Assembly: GCA_002439585.1 (NCBI GenBank)
Contig: DJOF01000008.1
Span: forward strand, 332,445-396,444
Length of the DNA: 64,000 nucleotides
Direction of reading: 5' to 3'
Source of the DNA: Bacteroidales bacterium UBA6445
GTDB lineage: Bacteria > Bacteroidota > Bacteroidia > Bacteroidales > UBA932
Shown: in pieces, positions 8,675-16,843 of the stretch
How the letters are laid out: every line of letters begins with the position of its first letter
How positions within the stretch are numbered: the first letter of the stretch is position 1
Notes under the pieces: generated by a model
Seen by the model: the letters and a program-made list of their open reading frames with translations, nothing else
The model's database searches: none
Told to the model about the DNA's origin: nothing
Translations under genes and position numbers: made by a program

Positions 8675-8724
8675 GCTATGACAACATTATGCCGGATTTT
8701 CAAGATCTCCGACGGAAAATCTTT

Positions 8725-8777
8725 CAAAGATACGTATATTTCCGTATGGGCAGTCTGGTATATTTCCGTATGGGCAG
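8725..8777 (-). promoter_or_regulatory. pnuC promoter with two direct 20-base repeats
   Basis: On the minus strand a -7 box TATCTTTG (8732-8725) is preceded by two identical 20-base copies at 8734-8753 and 8758-8777 (plus-strand core ATTTCCGTATGGGCAG). Their period is 24 bases and no -33 TTG is present. Repeats in the -33 position of a promoter lacking a -33 box suggest a transcription-factor site, activator more likely than repressor. Confidence 0.55.
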
Positions 8778-8873
8778 CAAAATCTCATCGAGTCAATTTC
8801 AGGAGTCAATTCTATCTTGTGCCTCTTTGTCAGGCTGCATCCTGGGATAGAACTCGGTAAAGAACAAGCTTGC

Positions 8874-8906
8874 TTGTGCGATTACTCTCAGCTTTCACTA
8901 TATTTG
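8874..8906 (+). promoter_or_regulatory. Promoter of the FKBP isomerase gene
   Basis: TTG (8874-8876), 22 bases, TATATTTG (8899-8906), ending 20 bases before the ATG at 8927. The spacing is slightly long for the consensus. Confidence 0.5.
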
Positions 8907-8926
8907 TATAATAATATTTTTTGCAA

Positions 8927-9532
8927 ATGGACAAGAATAGTTATGCACTGGGCATGAGCATTGCCCACAATATGATTCAGTCAGGAGTCAAGGAACTGGC
9001 ATTCGATGATTTTGTGGCAGGACTGAAAGCCACAATCACAGGAGGAGAACCCGCCATCTCGTTAGAGGAGGCCTCTTCAATCCTTGACGAATATTTCCGC
9101 AAGCTTCAAGACCGTCAGGCAGGCGAGCAGGCTGAAATAGCAGAGACGATGAAGCGCGAAGGGGAGGAGTTCCTTGCTGCAAATGCCAAGAAGGAAGGCG
9201 TCAAAGTGCTGCCGAGCGGACTCCAATATAAGGTGATCAAGGAAGGTACAGGTCGCAAGCCGAAGCTTACTGACAAAGTGAAATGCCACTATGAGGGTAC
9301 ATTTACCGATGGCAAGAAATTCGACAGCTCATATGTTCGCAAATGCCCTGCCGTATTTGGGGTCAATCAGGTGATTGCCGGATGGACAGAGGCTTTGCAA
9401 CTTATGCCGGAAGGTTCAGAGTGGCAGCTCTTCATACCGTACAACCTTGCCTATGGTGAAGCTGGGGCTCAAGGTGCAATCCCTCCTTTCGCTACACTAA
9501 TATTCAAAGTAGAGCTTATCGAAGTTCTGTAA
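8927..9532 (+). CDS. FKBP-type peptidyl-prolyl cis-trans isomerase (FkpA/Mip-like)
   Basis: 201 residues in two parts. Residues 1-85 form a helical dimerisation domain like that of Mip/FkpA (SYALGMSIAHNMIQ..., EEFLAANAKKEGVKVLPSGLQYKVIKEG). The FKBP domain follows, with HYEGTFTDGKKFDSSY near 121-136, a VI..W core at 149-153 (FGVNQVIAGWTEALQLMPEGS) and PYNLAYGEAGA...IPPFATLIFKVELI at the end. It accelerates proline isomerisation in folding proteins. Unlike periplasmic FkpA there is no signal peptide from ATG 8927, so it appears cytoplasmic. A TTG six bases upstream is in frame but the ATG is better. Confidence 0.9.
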   Translation: MDKNSYALGMSIAHNMIQSGVKELAFDDFVAGLKATITGGEPAISLEEASSILDEYFRKLQDRQAGEQAEIAETMKREGEEFLAANAKKEGVKVLPSGLQYKVIKEGTGRKPKLTDKVKCHYEGTFTDGKKFDSSYVRKCPAVFGVNQVIAGWTEALQLMPEGSEWQLFIPYNLAYGEAGAQGAIPPFATLIFKVELIEVL

Positions 9533-9545
9533 AATTTCAGTCTAC

Positions 9546-10118
9546 TTAGGATAGTTTCCCAGAGAAATATTTCCATAGTGGGGCAGCCATAAGGGCCTGC
9601 TTTATCTCATCGGAAACCATCAGTTCTTTTACCCGGTCAGGGCTCATAAGCACGATCTCAAGATCCTCAGTGCTGTCGAGATGTTGGCCGGATATCTTTT
9701 TGACACCTTTCGCCACAAAGCAGTGAGTCAGGTTATTGGTGGTGCTTGAATTGCCGGATAGCGACATTATCTCTTGCCATACCCCCTCTCCGTACCCTGT
9801 CTCTTCAAGAAGTTCGCGTCTTGCAGCCTGCTCGGGAGTCTCTCCAGCCTCCATCACACCTGCCGGGATTTCGTAGCATGTCTTGCCGAGGCCGTAGCGG
9901 AACTGACGCTCCATTACTATCTGCCCATCTTCGGTCTCTGCTATGACGTTGACCCAGTCTGGATATTCAAGTACATAGAACTCGGGATTGATCCGTCCGT
10001 CCGGAAGTTCAACTGCGTCACGCCTGACAGTGAGCCATGGCCGTTTGAAGAGGTACTGGCTCTCGATTGTTTTCCAGGCTCCTGGCTCACAGTTCTCCTT
10101 TGTAGTCTTCTCCATCAT
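9546..10118 (-). CDS. Nudix hydrolase, ADP-ribose pyrophosphatase type
   Basis: 190 residues. The complete Nudix box GX5EX7REUXEEXGU is at 87-109 (GVMEAGETPEQAAR then RELLEETGY). The EIPAG just before the box and the beta-rich N-terminus (WLTVRRDAVELPDG) are typical of ADP-ribose pyrophosphatases, which cleave ADP-ribose to AMP and ribose-5-phosphate. Exact substrate is unproven. Convergent with the FKBP gene, 13 bases apart. Confidence 0.85.
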   Translation of the reverse strand: MMEKTTKENCEPGAWKTIESQYLFKRPWLTVRRDAVELPDGRINPEFYVLEYPDWVNVIAETEDGQIVMERQFRYGLGKTCYEIPAGVMEAGETPEQAARRELLEETGYGEGVWQEIMSLSGNSSTTNNLTHCFVAKGVKKISGQHLDSTEDLEIVLMSPDRVKELMVSDEIKQALMAAPLWKYFSGKLS

Positions 10119-10169
10119 TGTACTCGTTTTACTGTAAAATTAGAAAATCCATTACTATAATCAAAAGGC

Positions 10170-10225
10170 ATATCACGATATCACGATATCACGATATGAA
10201 GATATGAAGATATGAAGATATGAAG
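10170..10225. repeat. 8-bp compound tandem repeat
   Basis: Seven 8-base units without interruption: three of ATATCACG and four of ATATGAAG. It lies in the 337-base gap between the Nudix gene and tRNA-Arg and contains no gene. Confidence 0.9.
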
Positions 10226-10282
10226 ACATCGCTGACTTAAAGTATAAATATACCGGAAACTCCTTGAATACTCTGTCTTTAG

Positions 10283-10420
10283 ACCATCCTGCCGAGTCTA
10301 TAACCATCCAGCTGCGCTATAACCATCCTGCTGCGCTGTAACCCTCCAGCTGCGCTATAACCCTCCAGCCGAGTCTAAAAAAACATTCTGCTGAGTCTAA
10401 GAGCCATTCTGCTGATTATA
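10283..10420. repeat. About 19-bp imperfect tandem repeat
   Basis: Seven diverged units of 17-23 bases, consensus roughly ACCMTCCWGCTGCGCTATA, with alternating GAGTCTA and TGCGCTATA ends. No coding frame is evident on either strand. Together with the 8-bp repeat it fills most of the gap between the Nudix gene and tRNA-Arg. Confidence 0.8.
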
Positions 10421-10424
10421 CGAC

Positions 10425-10451
10425 AAAACCGATCCGCAATGGACCGGTTTT
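10425..10451 (-). terminator. Terminator of the yceD-rpmF-tRNA-Arg unit
   Basis: Stem AAAACCG(A)TCC / GGA(C)CGGTTTT with a 5-base loop and one mismatch, five bases beyond the tRNA 3' end on the minus strand. The U-tract is short and partly inside the stem. Confidence 0.6.
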
Positions 10452-10455
10452 CAAG

Positions 10456-10527
10456 TAGCCCCGACAGGACTCGAACCTGTATTTAAAGTTTAGGAAACTT
10501 CCGTTCTATCCCTTGAACTACGGGGCC
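10456..10527 (-). tRNA. tRNA-Arg (anticodon CCT)
   Basis: 72-base cloverleaf on the minus strand. Acceptor arms GGCCCCG and CGGGGCT, T-arm with GGTTCGAGTCC, anticodon loop TTCCTAA giving anticodon CCT (reads AGG). It begins 14 bases after the rpmF stop on the same strand, so it is probably cut from the rpmF transcript. Confidence 0.93.
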
Positions 10528-10541
10528 GTTATGAGACAAGC

Positions 10542-10727
10542 CTACTCGGCTATTTTCTTCTCAAAGATCTGACGGCCTCTGTAGAAGCCGCACTCGGGAC
10601 ATACTCTGTGATACATTACTGTAGCACCGCAATTAGGGCATGTCGCAAGAGTTGGAACTGCAGCAAAATCATGCGTTCTCCTCTTGTCCCTTCTTTGCTT
10701 AGAAAGTTTGTGTTTCGGATGTGCCAT
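10542..10727 (-). CDS. rpmF: 50S ribosomal protein bL32
   Basis: 61 residues beginning MAHPKHKLSKQRRDKRR, with the zinc ligands CPNC and CPEC at about 34-37 and 49-52. Length and motifs are as usual for bL32. It follows the YceD gene, the common bacterial yceD-rpmF arrangement, and precedes tRNA-Arg. Confidence 0.97.
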   Translation of the reverse strand: MAHPKHKLSKQRRDKRRTHDFAAVPTLATCPNCGATVMYHRVCPECGFYRGRQIFEKKIAE

Positions 10728-10779
10728 TGTTATATACTTTTAAAATTTTATTCTTACCTATTTTTCACCGTGGATGCCA

Positions 10780-11301
10780 TCACTTGTCAAGCATTCCTTT
10801 CAAACCTGCAAACGGACTGTATACTTCTCCACTGTTGTCATCTCCCTCTTCCGGGAAATCTCCGTCACTAATGTAGCCGATCATCTTGGGATTGCATCTC
10901 CCATCGTCATGTACTCTCTTTATCGGTAAAGCGAGAATCGAGTAGTCGTATATGATCTGTCCGAAATCCAATCCTTCACTACCGTAGGGTACGTATACAA
11001 CTTCCTCACCATCAATCTCATCTGCTCCGTCTGTGCCTCTCTCAATCCGTATCCTCTCCTCGACTTTGACAGGAAGATCAACATCTTCCAAGCATCTGTC
11101 GCATTGTACGGTAAGTGTCCCGTTGATCCTTACTTCGCAATGCAAGGCAGAATCCTTGTCAAGGACAACGTGTACATCAAGGTCAGCCCCGTGGATCTCG
11201 GAATTGTCGTATGACTCAAAAAAATCCTTGCCCACATGCCGTGAAATCGTGTTTCTACCGACTTTCAGTCCGTCTATCGGGATGACATAACTATCCGTCA
11301 T
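10780..11301 (-). CDS. YceD/DUF177 family protein
   Basis: 173 residues. The DUF177 hallmark CDRCLEDVDLPVKVEE lies near 87-102, and a cysteine (RCNPK) is near 145. YceD proteins are encoded next to rpmF in many bacteria; in plants and bacteria the family has been linked to 23S rRNA accumulation, though the mechanism is unsettled. Transcribed first in the yceD-rpmF-tRNA-Arg unit from a promoter at the end of typA. Confidence 0.85.
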   Translation of the reverse strand: MTDSYVIPIDGLKVGRNTISRHVGKDFFESYDNSEIHGADLDVHVVLDKDSALHCEVRINGTLTVQCDRCLEDVDLPVKVEERIRIERGTDGADEIDGEEVVYVPYGSEGLDFGQIIYDYSILALPIKRVHDDGRCNPKMIGYISDGDFPEEGDDNSGEVYSPFAGLKGMLDK

Positions 11302-11326
11302 ACTCTGTCTTGCAGAATTGGGGTTG

Positions 11327-11356
11327 CAAATGTAAGCAAAAGTTTTGAATTATCAA
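11327..11356 (-). promoter_or_regulatory. Promoter of yceD-rpmF
   Basis: On the minus strand TTG (11356-11354), 19 bases, TACATTTG (11334-11327). The -33 element overlaps the last codons of typA, so the unit can be transcribed independently of typA. Confidence 0.6.
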
Positions 11357-13155
11357 TCGCTTTCTCCACTTTTTCTCTTGCGCTCGTTGGGGTCAAGCAG
11401 AATCTTACGAATGCGGAGGTGATGTGGAGTCACTTCAACCAATTCGTCTTCATTGATATACTCCAACATCTCCTCAAGTGACATCTTGATTGCCGGAGGC
11501 AGGATTATCTTCTCGTCACTGCCTGCTGCACGCACGTTAGTGAGCTTCTTGCTCTTGCAGATATTCACGTTCAGATCGCGGTCTCTTGTGTGCTCTCCGA
11601 CGACCTCACCGGCATAGATTTCCTCTCCGGGATCCACGAAGAACTTGCCCCTGTCGAGTAGCTTGTTCATAGAGTAGGCAACAGCCTCGCCTGTCTCAAG
11701 AGATACGAGAGAGCCGTTGGTCCTGTGTTCGATCTCTCCTTTGTATGGCTGGTAGTCCTTGAATCTGTGCGCTACTACAGCCTCACCTTGAGTGGCAGTA
11801 AGGAGATTGTTCCTCAGTCCCATAAGACCCCTTGTAGGTATCTCGAATTCGAGGAGTGTGCGGTCTGCCCTGGGTTCCATGTGTATGAGAGCTGCCTTGC
11901 GTCTTGTAGAGATCTCGATTGCTGCTCCTACGAATTGCTCAGGGACCTCTATGCTAAGTTCCTCGATTGGCTCGCATCTCTGGCCGTTGATCGTCTTGTC
12001 CAATACTTTAGGCTGTCCAACCTGTAGTTCGAAACCTTCCCTCCTCATCTCCTCGATGAGCACTGAAAGGTGAAGGACGCCACGGCCGTATACGACGAAC
12101 GAATCTGCGTTGAGCCCCGGTTTTACCCTTAGAGCAAGATTCTTCTCGAGCTCTTTGTCAAGTCTCTCCCTTATATGGCGAGATGTGACAAATTTGCCGT
12201 CTTTGCCGAAAAAAGGTGAGTTGTTGATTGTGAAGAGCATACTCATGGTAGGCTCATCTACTGCAATTGGAGGAAGTGCTTCCGGATTCTCGTAGTCGGC
12301 TATTGTGTCTCCGATCTCGAAGCCTTCGATACCGACGACAGCGCATATATCACCGCACTGTACTTCAGGAACTTCCTTCTTGCCGAGACCGTCAAATACA
12401 AGAAGCTGCTTGATTTTCTGCTTCTCTACGCGGTCATATCTTTTGCAAAGGCTTACATTCATGCCTGTTGTCAAGGTACCTCTCGTGATCCTACCGACAG
12501 CGATCCTTCCTACATAAGGAGAATATTCAAGAGAGGAGATAAGCATCTGCGGAGTTCCGGGATTCTGTGCCGGTGCTGGGATTACTTCCAATATTGTATC
12601 AAGTAGGGGAGTGATGTCGGTAGTGGGCTTCCTCCAGTCTGTGGACATCCAACCCTGCTTTGCACTTCCGAATATTGTGCGGAAATCCAGCTGGTCTTCT
12701 GTGGCGTTCAACGAGAACATTAGGTCAAATACCTCTTCCTGAACCTCGTCAGGACGGCAGTTGGGCTTGTCTACCTTATTGACGACAACGATAGGTTTCT
12801 TGCCCATCTGAAGGGCTTTCTGCAGCACGAACCTTGTCTGGGGCATGCACCCCTCAAATGCGTCCACGAGCAGAAGTACACCGTCTGCCATATTCAGTAC
12901 CCTCTCGACCTCTCCGCCGAAATCGCTATGGCCAGGAGTGTCTATGATGTTGATCTTGACTCCTTTGTATACGACAGAGACATTCTTGGCAAGGATTGTT
13001 ATGCCACGCTCTCTTTCGATGTCATTATTGTCGAGAATTAGTTCTCCGAGGTTCTCAGGCTGTCTTACGAGCTTGGCCTGATAGATCATCCTGTCTACCA
13101 ATGTAGTCTTTCCGTGGTCGACATGGGCTATGATCGCAATGTTTCTAACGTCCAT
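11353..13155 (-). CDS. typA: Translational GTPase TypA/BipA
   Basis: 600 residues, full length. GTPase motifs: G1 AHVDHGKTT at about 10-18, G2 RGITI near 50, G3 DTPGHSDFGGEVER near 73, G4 NKVDKP near 127. The elongation-factor beta-barrel and EF-G-like domains follow, then the TypA-specific C-terminal domain. TypA binds ribosomes and assists 50S assembly and stress adaptation. Divergent from guaA; a -7 box TAATTTTG lies at 13205-13198 on the minus strand. Confidence 0.96.
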   Translation of the reverse strand: MDVRNIAIIAHVDHGKTTLVDRMIYQAKLVRQPENLGELILDNNDIERERGITILAKNVSVVYKGVKINIIDTPGHSDFGGEVERVLNMADGVLLLVDAFEGCMPQTRFVLQKALQMGKKPIVVVNKVDKPNCRPDEVQEEVFDLMFSLNATEDQLDFRTIFGSAKQGWMSTDWRKPTTDITPLLDTILEVIPAPAQNPGTPQMLISSLEYSPYVGRIAVGRITRGTLTTGMNVSLCKRYDRVEKQKIKQLLVFDGLGKKEVPEVQCGDICAVVGIEGFEIGDTIADYENPEALPPIAVDEPTMSMLFTINNSPFFGKDGKFVTSRHIRERLDKELEKNLALRVKPGLNADSFVVYGRGVLHLSVLIEEMRREGFELQVGQPKVLDKTINGQRCEPIEELSIEVPEQFVGAAIEISTRRKAALIHMEPRADRTLLEFEIPTRGLMGLRNNLLTATQGEAVVAHRFKDYQPYKGEIEHRTNGSLVSLETGEAVAYSMNKLLDRGKFFVDPGEEIYAGEVVGEHTRDRDLNVNICKSKKLTNVRAAGSDEKIILPPAIKMSLEEMLEYINEDELVEVTPHHLRIRKILLDPNERKRKSGESD

Positions 13156-13228
13156 ATTCTTATCCGTAAGTCCGATTATATACCAAATCGGAAACTACAA
13201 AATTACTCATTTCTTCGGATTTTTATAT

Positions 13229-13236
13229 TATTTTTG
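13229..13236 (+). promoter_or_regulatory. Probable -7 box of guaA
   Basis: TATTTTTG fits TAnnTTTG and ends 18 bases before the guaA ATG. No -33 TTTG is seen at the usual distance. The typA -7 box (13205-13198, minus) lies 24 bases away, so the two genes share a compact divergent promoter region. Confidence 0.45.
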
Positions 13237-13254
13237 CGCTACAAATCTTTCTAT

Positions 13255-14835
13255 ATGGAAAAAATCATCATTCTTGATGCAGGATCCCAGGTAACGCAAC
13301 TCATCGGGCGGCGACTGAGAGAGCTTAATGTCTATTGTGAGATCTTCCCTTATGACAAGATGCCGACTCCAGACTCCGACATTAAAGGAGTGATAATATC
13401 CGGAAGCCCGTGTTCGGTTAGGGATGCCAATGCTCCTCATATAGATCTGGACAGCATTGTAGGTAAGTATCCGCTTCTTGGTATCTGCTACGGTGCCCAG
13501 TATCTTGCATACAAGTACGGAGGCAAGGTGGAAAGCTCTCTAACCAGGGAATATGGTAGGGCTATGTTAGATGTACTACAGCCTGACTCTCCTCTTCTAT
13601 TGGGGGTAAGCGCACATTCACAGGTATGGATGTCTCACGGGGATACGATTACGGCCCTTCCTGAAGGTACGGAGGTGATTGCCTCGACTCAGGACGTGAC
13701 AAATGCGGCTTTCCATTTTCTTGACAAGCCTATATACGCGGTGCAGTTCCACCCTGAGGTCTATCACAGCGTGGAAGGTACGAAGATTCTGTCCAATTTC
13801 GCATTTGGCATATGTGGGTGCAAAGGCGACTGGACACCGGCGTCATTCATCGATACTACTGTCGAGTCTCTAAGGTCAACAATAGGTGACGACAAAGTGA
13901 TACTCGGACTGAGTGGAGGCGTGGATTCTACTGTTGCTGCCGTGCTGCTCAACAAGGCTATCGGACATAGGCTCACATGTATATTCGTCAATAACGGACT
14001 TCTTCGCAAAAACGAATACGAAGATGTTATGGACTCATACAAGGATATGGGGCTCAATGTGATAGGTGCGGATGCCTCTGAAGAGTTTCTGTCGGCTCTT
14101 GCCGGGGTTACGGAGCCTGAGGCAAAGCGCAAGATTATAGGACGTCTGTTTGTGGAGACTTTCGACAAATACGCGCGTACCATAAAGAATGCCGCATGGC
14201 TTGCTCAGGGAACCATCTATCCAGATGTGATCGAGTCTGCCGGCATACCTGGCATAGCTTCCAAGATCAAGTCCCACCACAATGTGGGCGGTTTGCCTGA
14301 GAAGATGCATCTTAAAGTGGTTGAACCGCTTAAGATGCTTTTCAAAGACGAGGTCAGAAGAGTGGGCCGTGCACTCGGCATCAAGGAAGAGTTGATAGGG
14401 AGACATCCTTTCCCGGGACCGTCACTTGCAATCAGGATAATCGGAGAAGTCACACGAGAGAAACTTGATGTTTTGCGAGAAGCGGACGATATCTTCATAC
14501 GCGGACTTCGTAGCTATGACTGCACTTCTTTAGGCTTCCCGTCAGCATCGGATCCTCGTGTCATGGCTACCAACCTATATGATGCCATCTGGCAGGCAGG
14601 CGTGATATTGCTTCCGATCAAGAGTGTCGGAGTAATGGGTGACGAGAGGACGTATGAGAATCCTGTAGCTCTCAGGGCTGTTGTATCCACTGATGCGATG
14701 ACTGCAGACTGGTTTCATTTTCCTTATGAATTCCTTGCAAAAGTGAGCGATGATATAATCAACAAAGTACGTGGGGTCAACAGGGTTGTCTATGATATCT
14801 CTTCTAAGCCACCGGCAACAATAGAGTGGGAGTAG
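13255..14835 (+). CDS. guaA: GMP synthase (glutamine-hydrolysing)
   Basis: 526 residues. Class I glutamine amidotransferase domain first, with the nucleophile Cys78 in GICYGAQ and the catalytic His/Glu in QFHPEVYH near 170. The ATP pyrophosphatase domain follows (PP-loop LSGGVDST near 220) and then the dimerisation domain ending in ISSKPPATIEWE. It converts XMP to GMP. The start at 13255 opens directly into the amidotransferase domain; an upstream in-frame ATG at 13114 overlaps typA and precedes the -7 box, so it was rejected. A strong hairpin terminator follows 103 bases after the stop. Confidence 0.97.
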   Translation: MEKIIILDAGSQVTQLIGRRLRELNVYCEIFPYDKMPTPDSDIKGVIISGSPCSVRDANAPHIDLDSIVGKYPLLGICYGAQYLAYKYGGKVESSLTREYGRAMLDVLQPDSPLLLGVSAHSQVWMSHGDTITALPEGTEVIASTQDVTNAAFHFLDKPIYAVQFHPEVYHSVEGTKILSNFAFGICGCKGDWTPASFIDTTVESLRSTIGDDKVILGLSGGVDSTVAAVLLNKAIGHRLTCIFVNNGLLRKNEYEDVMDSYKDMGLNVIGADASEEFLSALAGVTEPEAKRKIIGRLFVETFDKYARTIKNAAWLAQGTIYPDVIESAGIPGIASKIKSHHNVGGLPEKMHLKVVEPLKMLFKDEVRRVGRALGIKEELIGRHPFPGPSLAIRIIGEVTREKLDVLREADDIFIRGLRSYDCTSLGFPSASDPRVMATNLYDAIWQAGVILLPIKSVGVMGDERTYENPVALRAVVSTDAMTADWFHFPYEFLAKVSDDIINKVRGVNRVVYDISSKPPATIEWE

Positions 14836-14937
14836 CGGTGACAATCTTCAGACTTGTCCTGATTTTGTCTTGACCATGTCCTGATCTTGTCAAATAGGTC
14901 GGCAAACCCAGTCTACAATAAAGTATTTCAATAATTT

Positions 14938-14990
14938 AGACCATATTCATGAAGCAGAGATGTCTTGAATATGGTCTTATTGTTTGTCTT
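14938..14990 (+). terminator. Terminator of guaA
   Basis: Perfect 12-bp stem AGACCATATTCA / TGAATATGGTCT (14938-14949 and 14966-14977) with a 16-base loop, followed by the T-rich TTATTGTTTGTC. Confidence 0.7.
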
Positions 14991-15313
14991 ACGAGAGACC
15001 CTCCTTTTCAATGAACGCTCTCTAGTAGTTCTTGTCATCAGAGTTGAGGGTAGAATATTAATGGTAATTACTCAAAAGGTTGTGTATCAAATTCTAATTA
15101 AATTCTAATTAAATCTTGATCAAAATTTATTGTTTGCAATAAAAATGTTACATTTGCGGTCGATAAGCGACTTAAAATGATCGGCATTGAAAATATCGTA
15201 GTCTTGTTTGATTTTAACCAGTTGCGTTTTCATTCTCCAGACAATTGGGTGAGGCTTGTCCCATATTCTTCTCCTAAGGGAATGTCAGCTTATAATGCTC
15301 GACTCTCGTGCAG
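14991..15313. other. Gap without a gene between guaA and the fimbrillin region
   Basis: AT-rich. It contains an 11-base direct repeat (AAATTCTAATT, twice, near 15090-15113) and a possible -7 box TACATTTG at 15149-15156. No intact gene: the open frame at 15177-15419 has no recognisable protein character and overlaps a decayed fragment in another frame. Confidence 0.5.
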
Positions 15314-15492
15314 GTGCGCAGCGACTGGCGGCACTACACTCCGAGTATGGAGTACTTGCACTTGTACAGAGGCCCGTTCCGCACAGGTGTGTTTAACTAC
15401 TTTGGACAGACCAAGCTAAAGGTCTTGCTGGTGGTGGCTTCGACCCGTCCGTGGACAACTGGGACGAAGAGCACTATGAGATACTGATATAA
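15314..15492 (+). pseudogene. Frameshifted 3' remnant of a surface lipoprotein gene
   Basis: Two pieces in different frames read like one protein. The first (15314-15412) gives DWRHYTPSMEYLHLYRG..., and the second, ending at the TAA at 15490-15492, gives AGGGFDPSVDNWDEEHYEIL. The Gly-rich stretch followed by VDNW and a short tail resembles the C-terminus of DUF5119/Mfa-type fimbrial accessory lipoproteins of Bacteroidales, and the next two intact genes are fimbrillin-like. No start codon is recognisable. The identity is inference; the frameshift is seen directly. Confidence 0.4.
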
Positions 15493-15517
15493 GTTCAATA
15501 AATATAAAAATTAAACG

Positions 15518-16723
15518 ATGAAAAAAACTAGTTTGATTATCGCTGCGGTGCTCTTAGCTCTTTCCGCCTGCACGAAGAACGAAGTCCGCTCTATTTCCGA
15601 TGAGCCGATGCAGATAACCTGGCAGACCGTAGTCGGACCGAAGAGTACCAAGGCGCTTGTCGATGGGACGATATTCGACAAGGCCTATAAATTCAAGTCA
15701 TGTGCGTTCTATAATGCCAATGGGACGACTTGGCCTGAAAATGCGAGTCTGTATATTAATAATGAAGAGGTTTCGTATCATATATCGGTTGGATCTACTA
15801 TACCCAGATACTGGGGTACTACGAATGAATACTACTGGCCAAAGGGTGGCTCTCTGACATTCATTTCATACACGGTCATCGACAGCTACAAGAAAGCAAC
15901 ATCATATCCTGCCAACCTTACCTGCGATGCCGAGAATGGTCTCAAAGTGATCGGCTACGAGGTGGATAGGCAGAAGGATCTTGATTTCATGGTAGCCTAT
16001 GCAACCAATCAGAACGCATCCACTGCAACCAGTAATGCAGGGGTAGCAAGTGGAGTCCCGACCTTGTTCCAACACGCCCTTACCCAGATTTCCGGATTCA
16101 AAGTGAGTACTATGGGTGAATATAAGAAAGTCGAAAACGGTGTTGTCAAGGCTGGAAGCTACGAATTCAAAATAAATAATATAAAATTAGTAAACCCATA
16201 CAATAAAGGCGACTATTCCCTGAAAAATGATGCTAAAGGGGCTTGGAGCAGTACGGCTTATGCAGAAGAGGCAGACGCTAGAAGTACCTATGTGTACAAG
16301 ACTTCGGACGGAAAGCCAGCGGAACTCCATCAATCCCCCTATATCGATTTGACCTGCGAACAGAAGGCATTCCTGCCACAGACATTCGCTAAAGTGAACT
16401 ACGAGTTCAAAGGAAAAACTCCTCTTGAAAAAGCCCGCGAGAGAAGGACACAAGCCTATATAAATGAACTCAAGAAAGTACCTTATGTTGAGTTCTCATA
16501 TTCCGTCTCTTACTATGGGGAAGATGACAAGATAAGTTTTACAGATCAGGCCATAGACTATGTTTCCCTCGAAGAAATGCACCCCTATCAAGGTTGGGAA
16601 ATGAACAAGAAGATCATCTATGATTTGTCCATAAATATTACCGGTATTGCCGGCGAAATGATCATCTACTGGGATCCTACCGTTAGTGAGTGGGAAGAAG
16701 ATATGATATCATCATATATATAA
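15518..16723 (+). CDS. Fimbrillin-family (Mfa-like) lipoprotein
   Basis: 401 residues. Signal peptide MKKTSLIIAAVLLALSAC with lipobox LSAC, Cys18 being the acylation site. The mature part has TKALVDGTIFD, a conserved YYWPKGGSLTFISY (about 107-120), TLFQHALTQISGFKV (about 183-197), and INNIKLVNPYNKGDYS, the common layout of fimbrillin-like proteins (PF13149-type). Such proteins are secreted as lipoproteins, processed by an arginine-type protease and polymerised into type V pili. The next gene (16844) shares these motifs, so this is a tandem paralogous pair. Adhesin or pilus subunit is likely; which one is unknown. Confidence 0.75.
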   Translation: MKKTSLIIAAVLLALSACTKNEVRSISDEPMQITWQTVVGPKSTKALVDGTIFDKAYKFKSCAFYNANGTTWPENASLYINNEEVSYHISVGSTIPRYWGTTNEYYWPKGGSLTFISYTVIDSYKKATSYPANLTCDAENGLKVIGYEVDRQKDLDFMVAYATNQNASTATSNAGVASGVPTLFQHALTQISGFKVSTMGEYKKVENGVVKAGSYEFKINNIKLVNPYNKGDYSLKNDAKGAWSSTAYAEEADARSTYVYKTSDGKPAELHQSPYIDLTCEQKAFLPQTFAKVNYEFKGKTPLEKARERRTQAYINELKKVPYVEFSYSVSYYGEDDKISFTDQAIDYVSLEEMHPYQGWEMNKKIIYDLSINITGIAGEMIIYWDPTVSEWEEDMISSYI

Positions 16724-16843
16724 ATCGCTGATACACGACCACTTATAAAACAAAATTTTAGTCATATATCCTCTCTGTAAATCATGAGAGGATATATGCT
16801 TGTAAATTTAATTTCAAGATATTTATCAGCCACGCCTGACGTT

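Noticed and set aside
8675..8930. Possible TPP riboswitch upstream of pnuC (CTGAGA-like stretch)
   Set aside because: Only a short GCTGAGAGT match occurs; the conserved second TPP segment is absent, and the direct repeats explain the region better.
10283..10420. CRISPR-like or rRNA-derived repeats between the Nudix gene and tRNA-Arg
   Set aside because: The units are short, diverged and adjacent; no spacers, no cas genes, no structure resembling a CRISPR repeat.
13114..13255. Longer guaA start at 13114
   Set aside because: It overlaps typA, precedes the -7 box and adds residues with no family similarity.
15177..15419. 80-codon open frame in the gap before the fimbrillin genes
   Set aside because: It reads a low-quality Ser/Cys/Thr-rich sequence; the coherent protein remnant in this stretch is in other frames.
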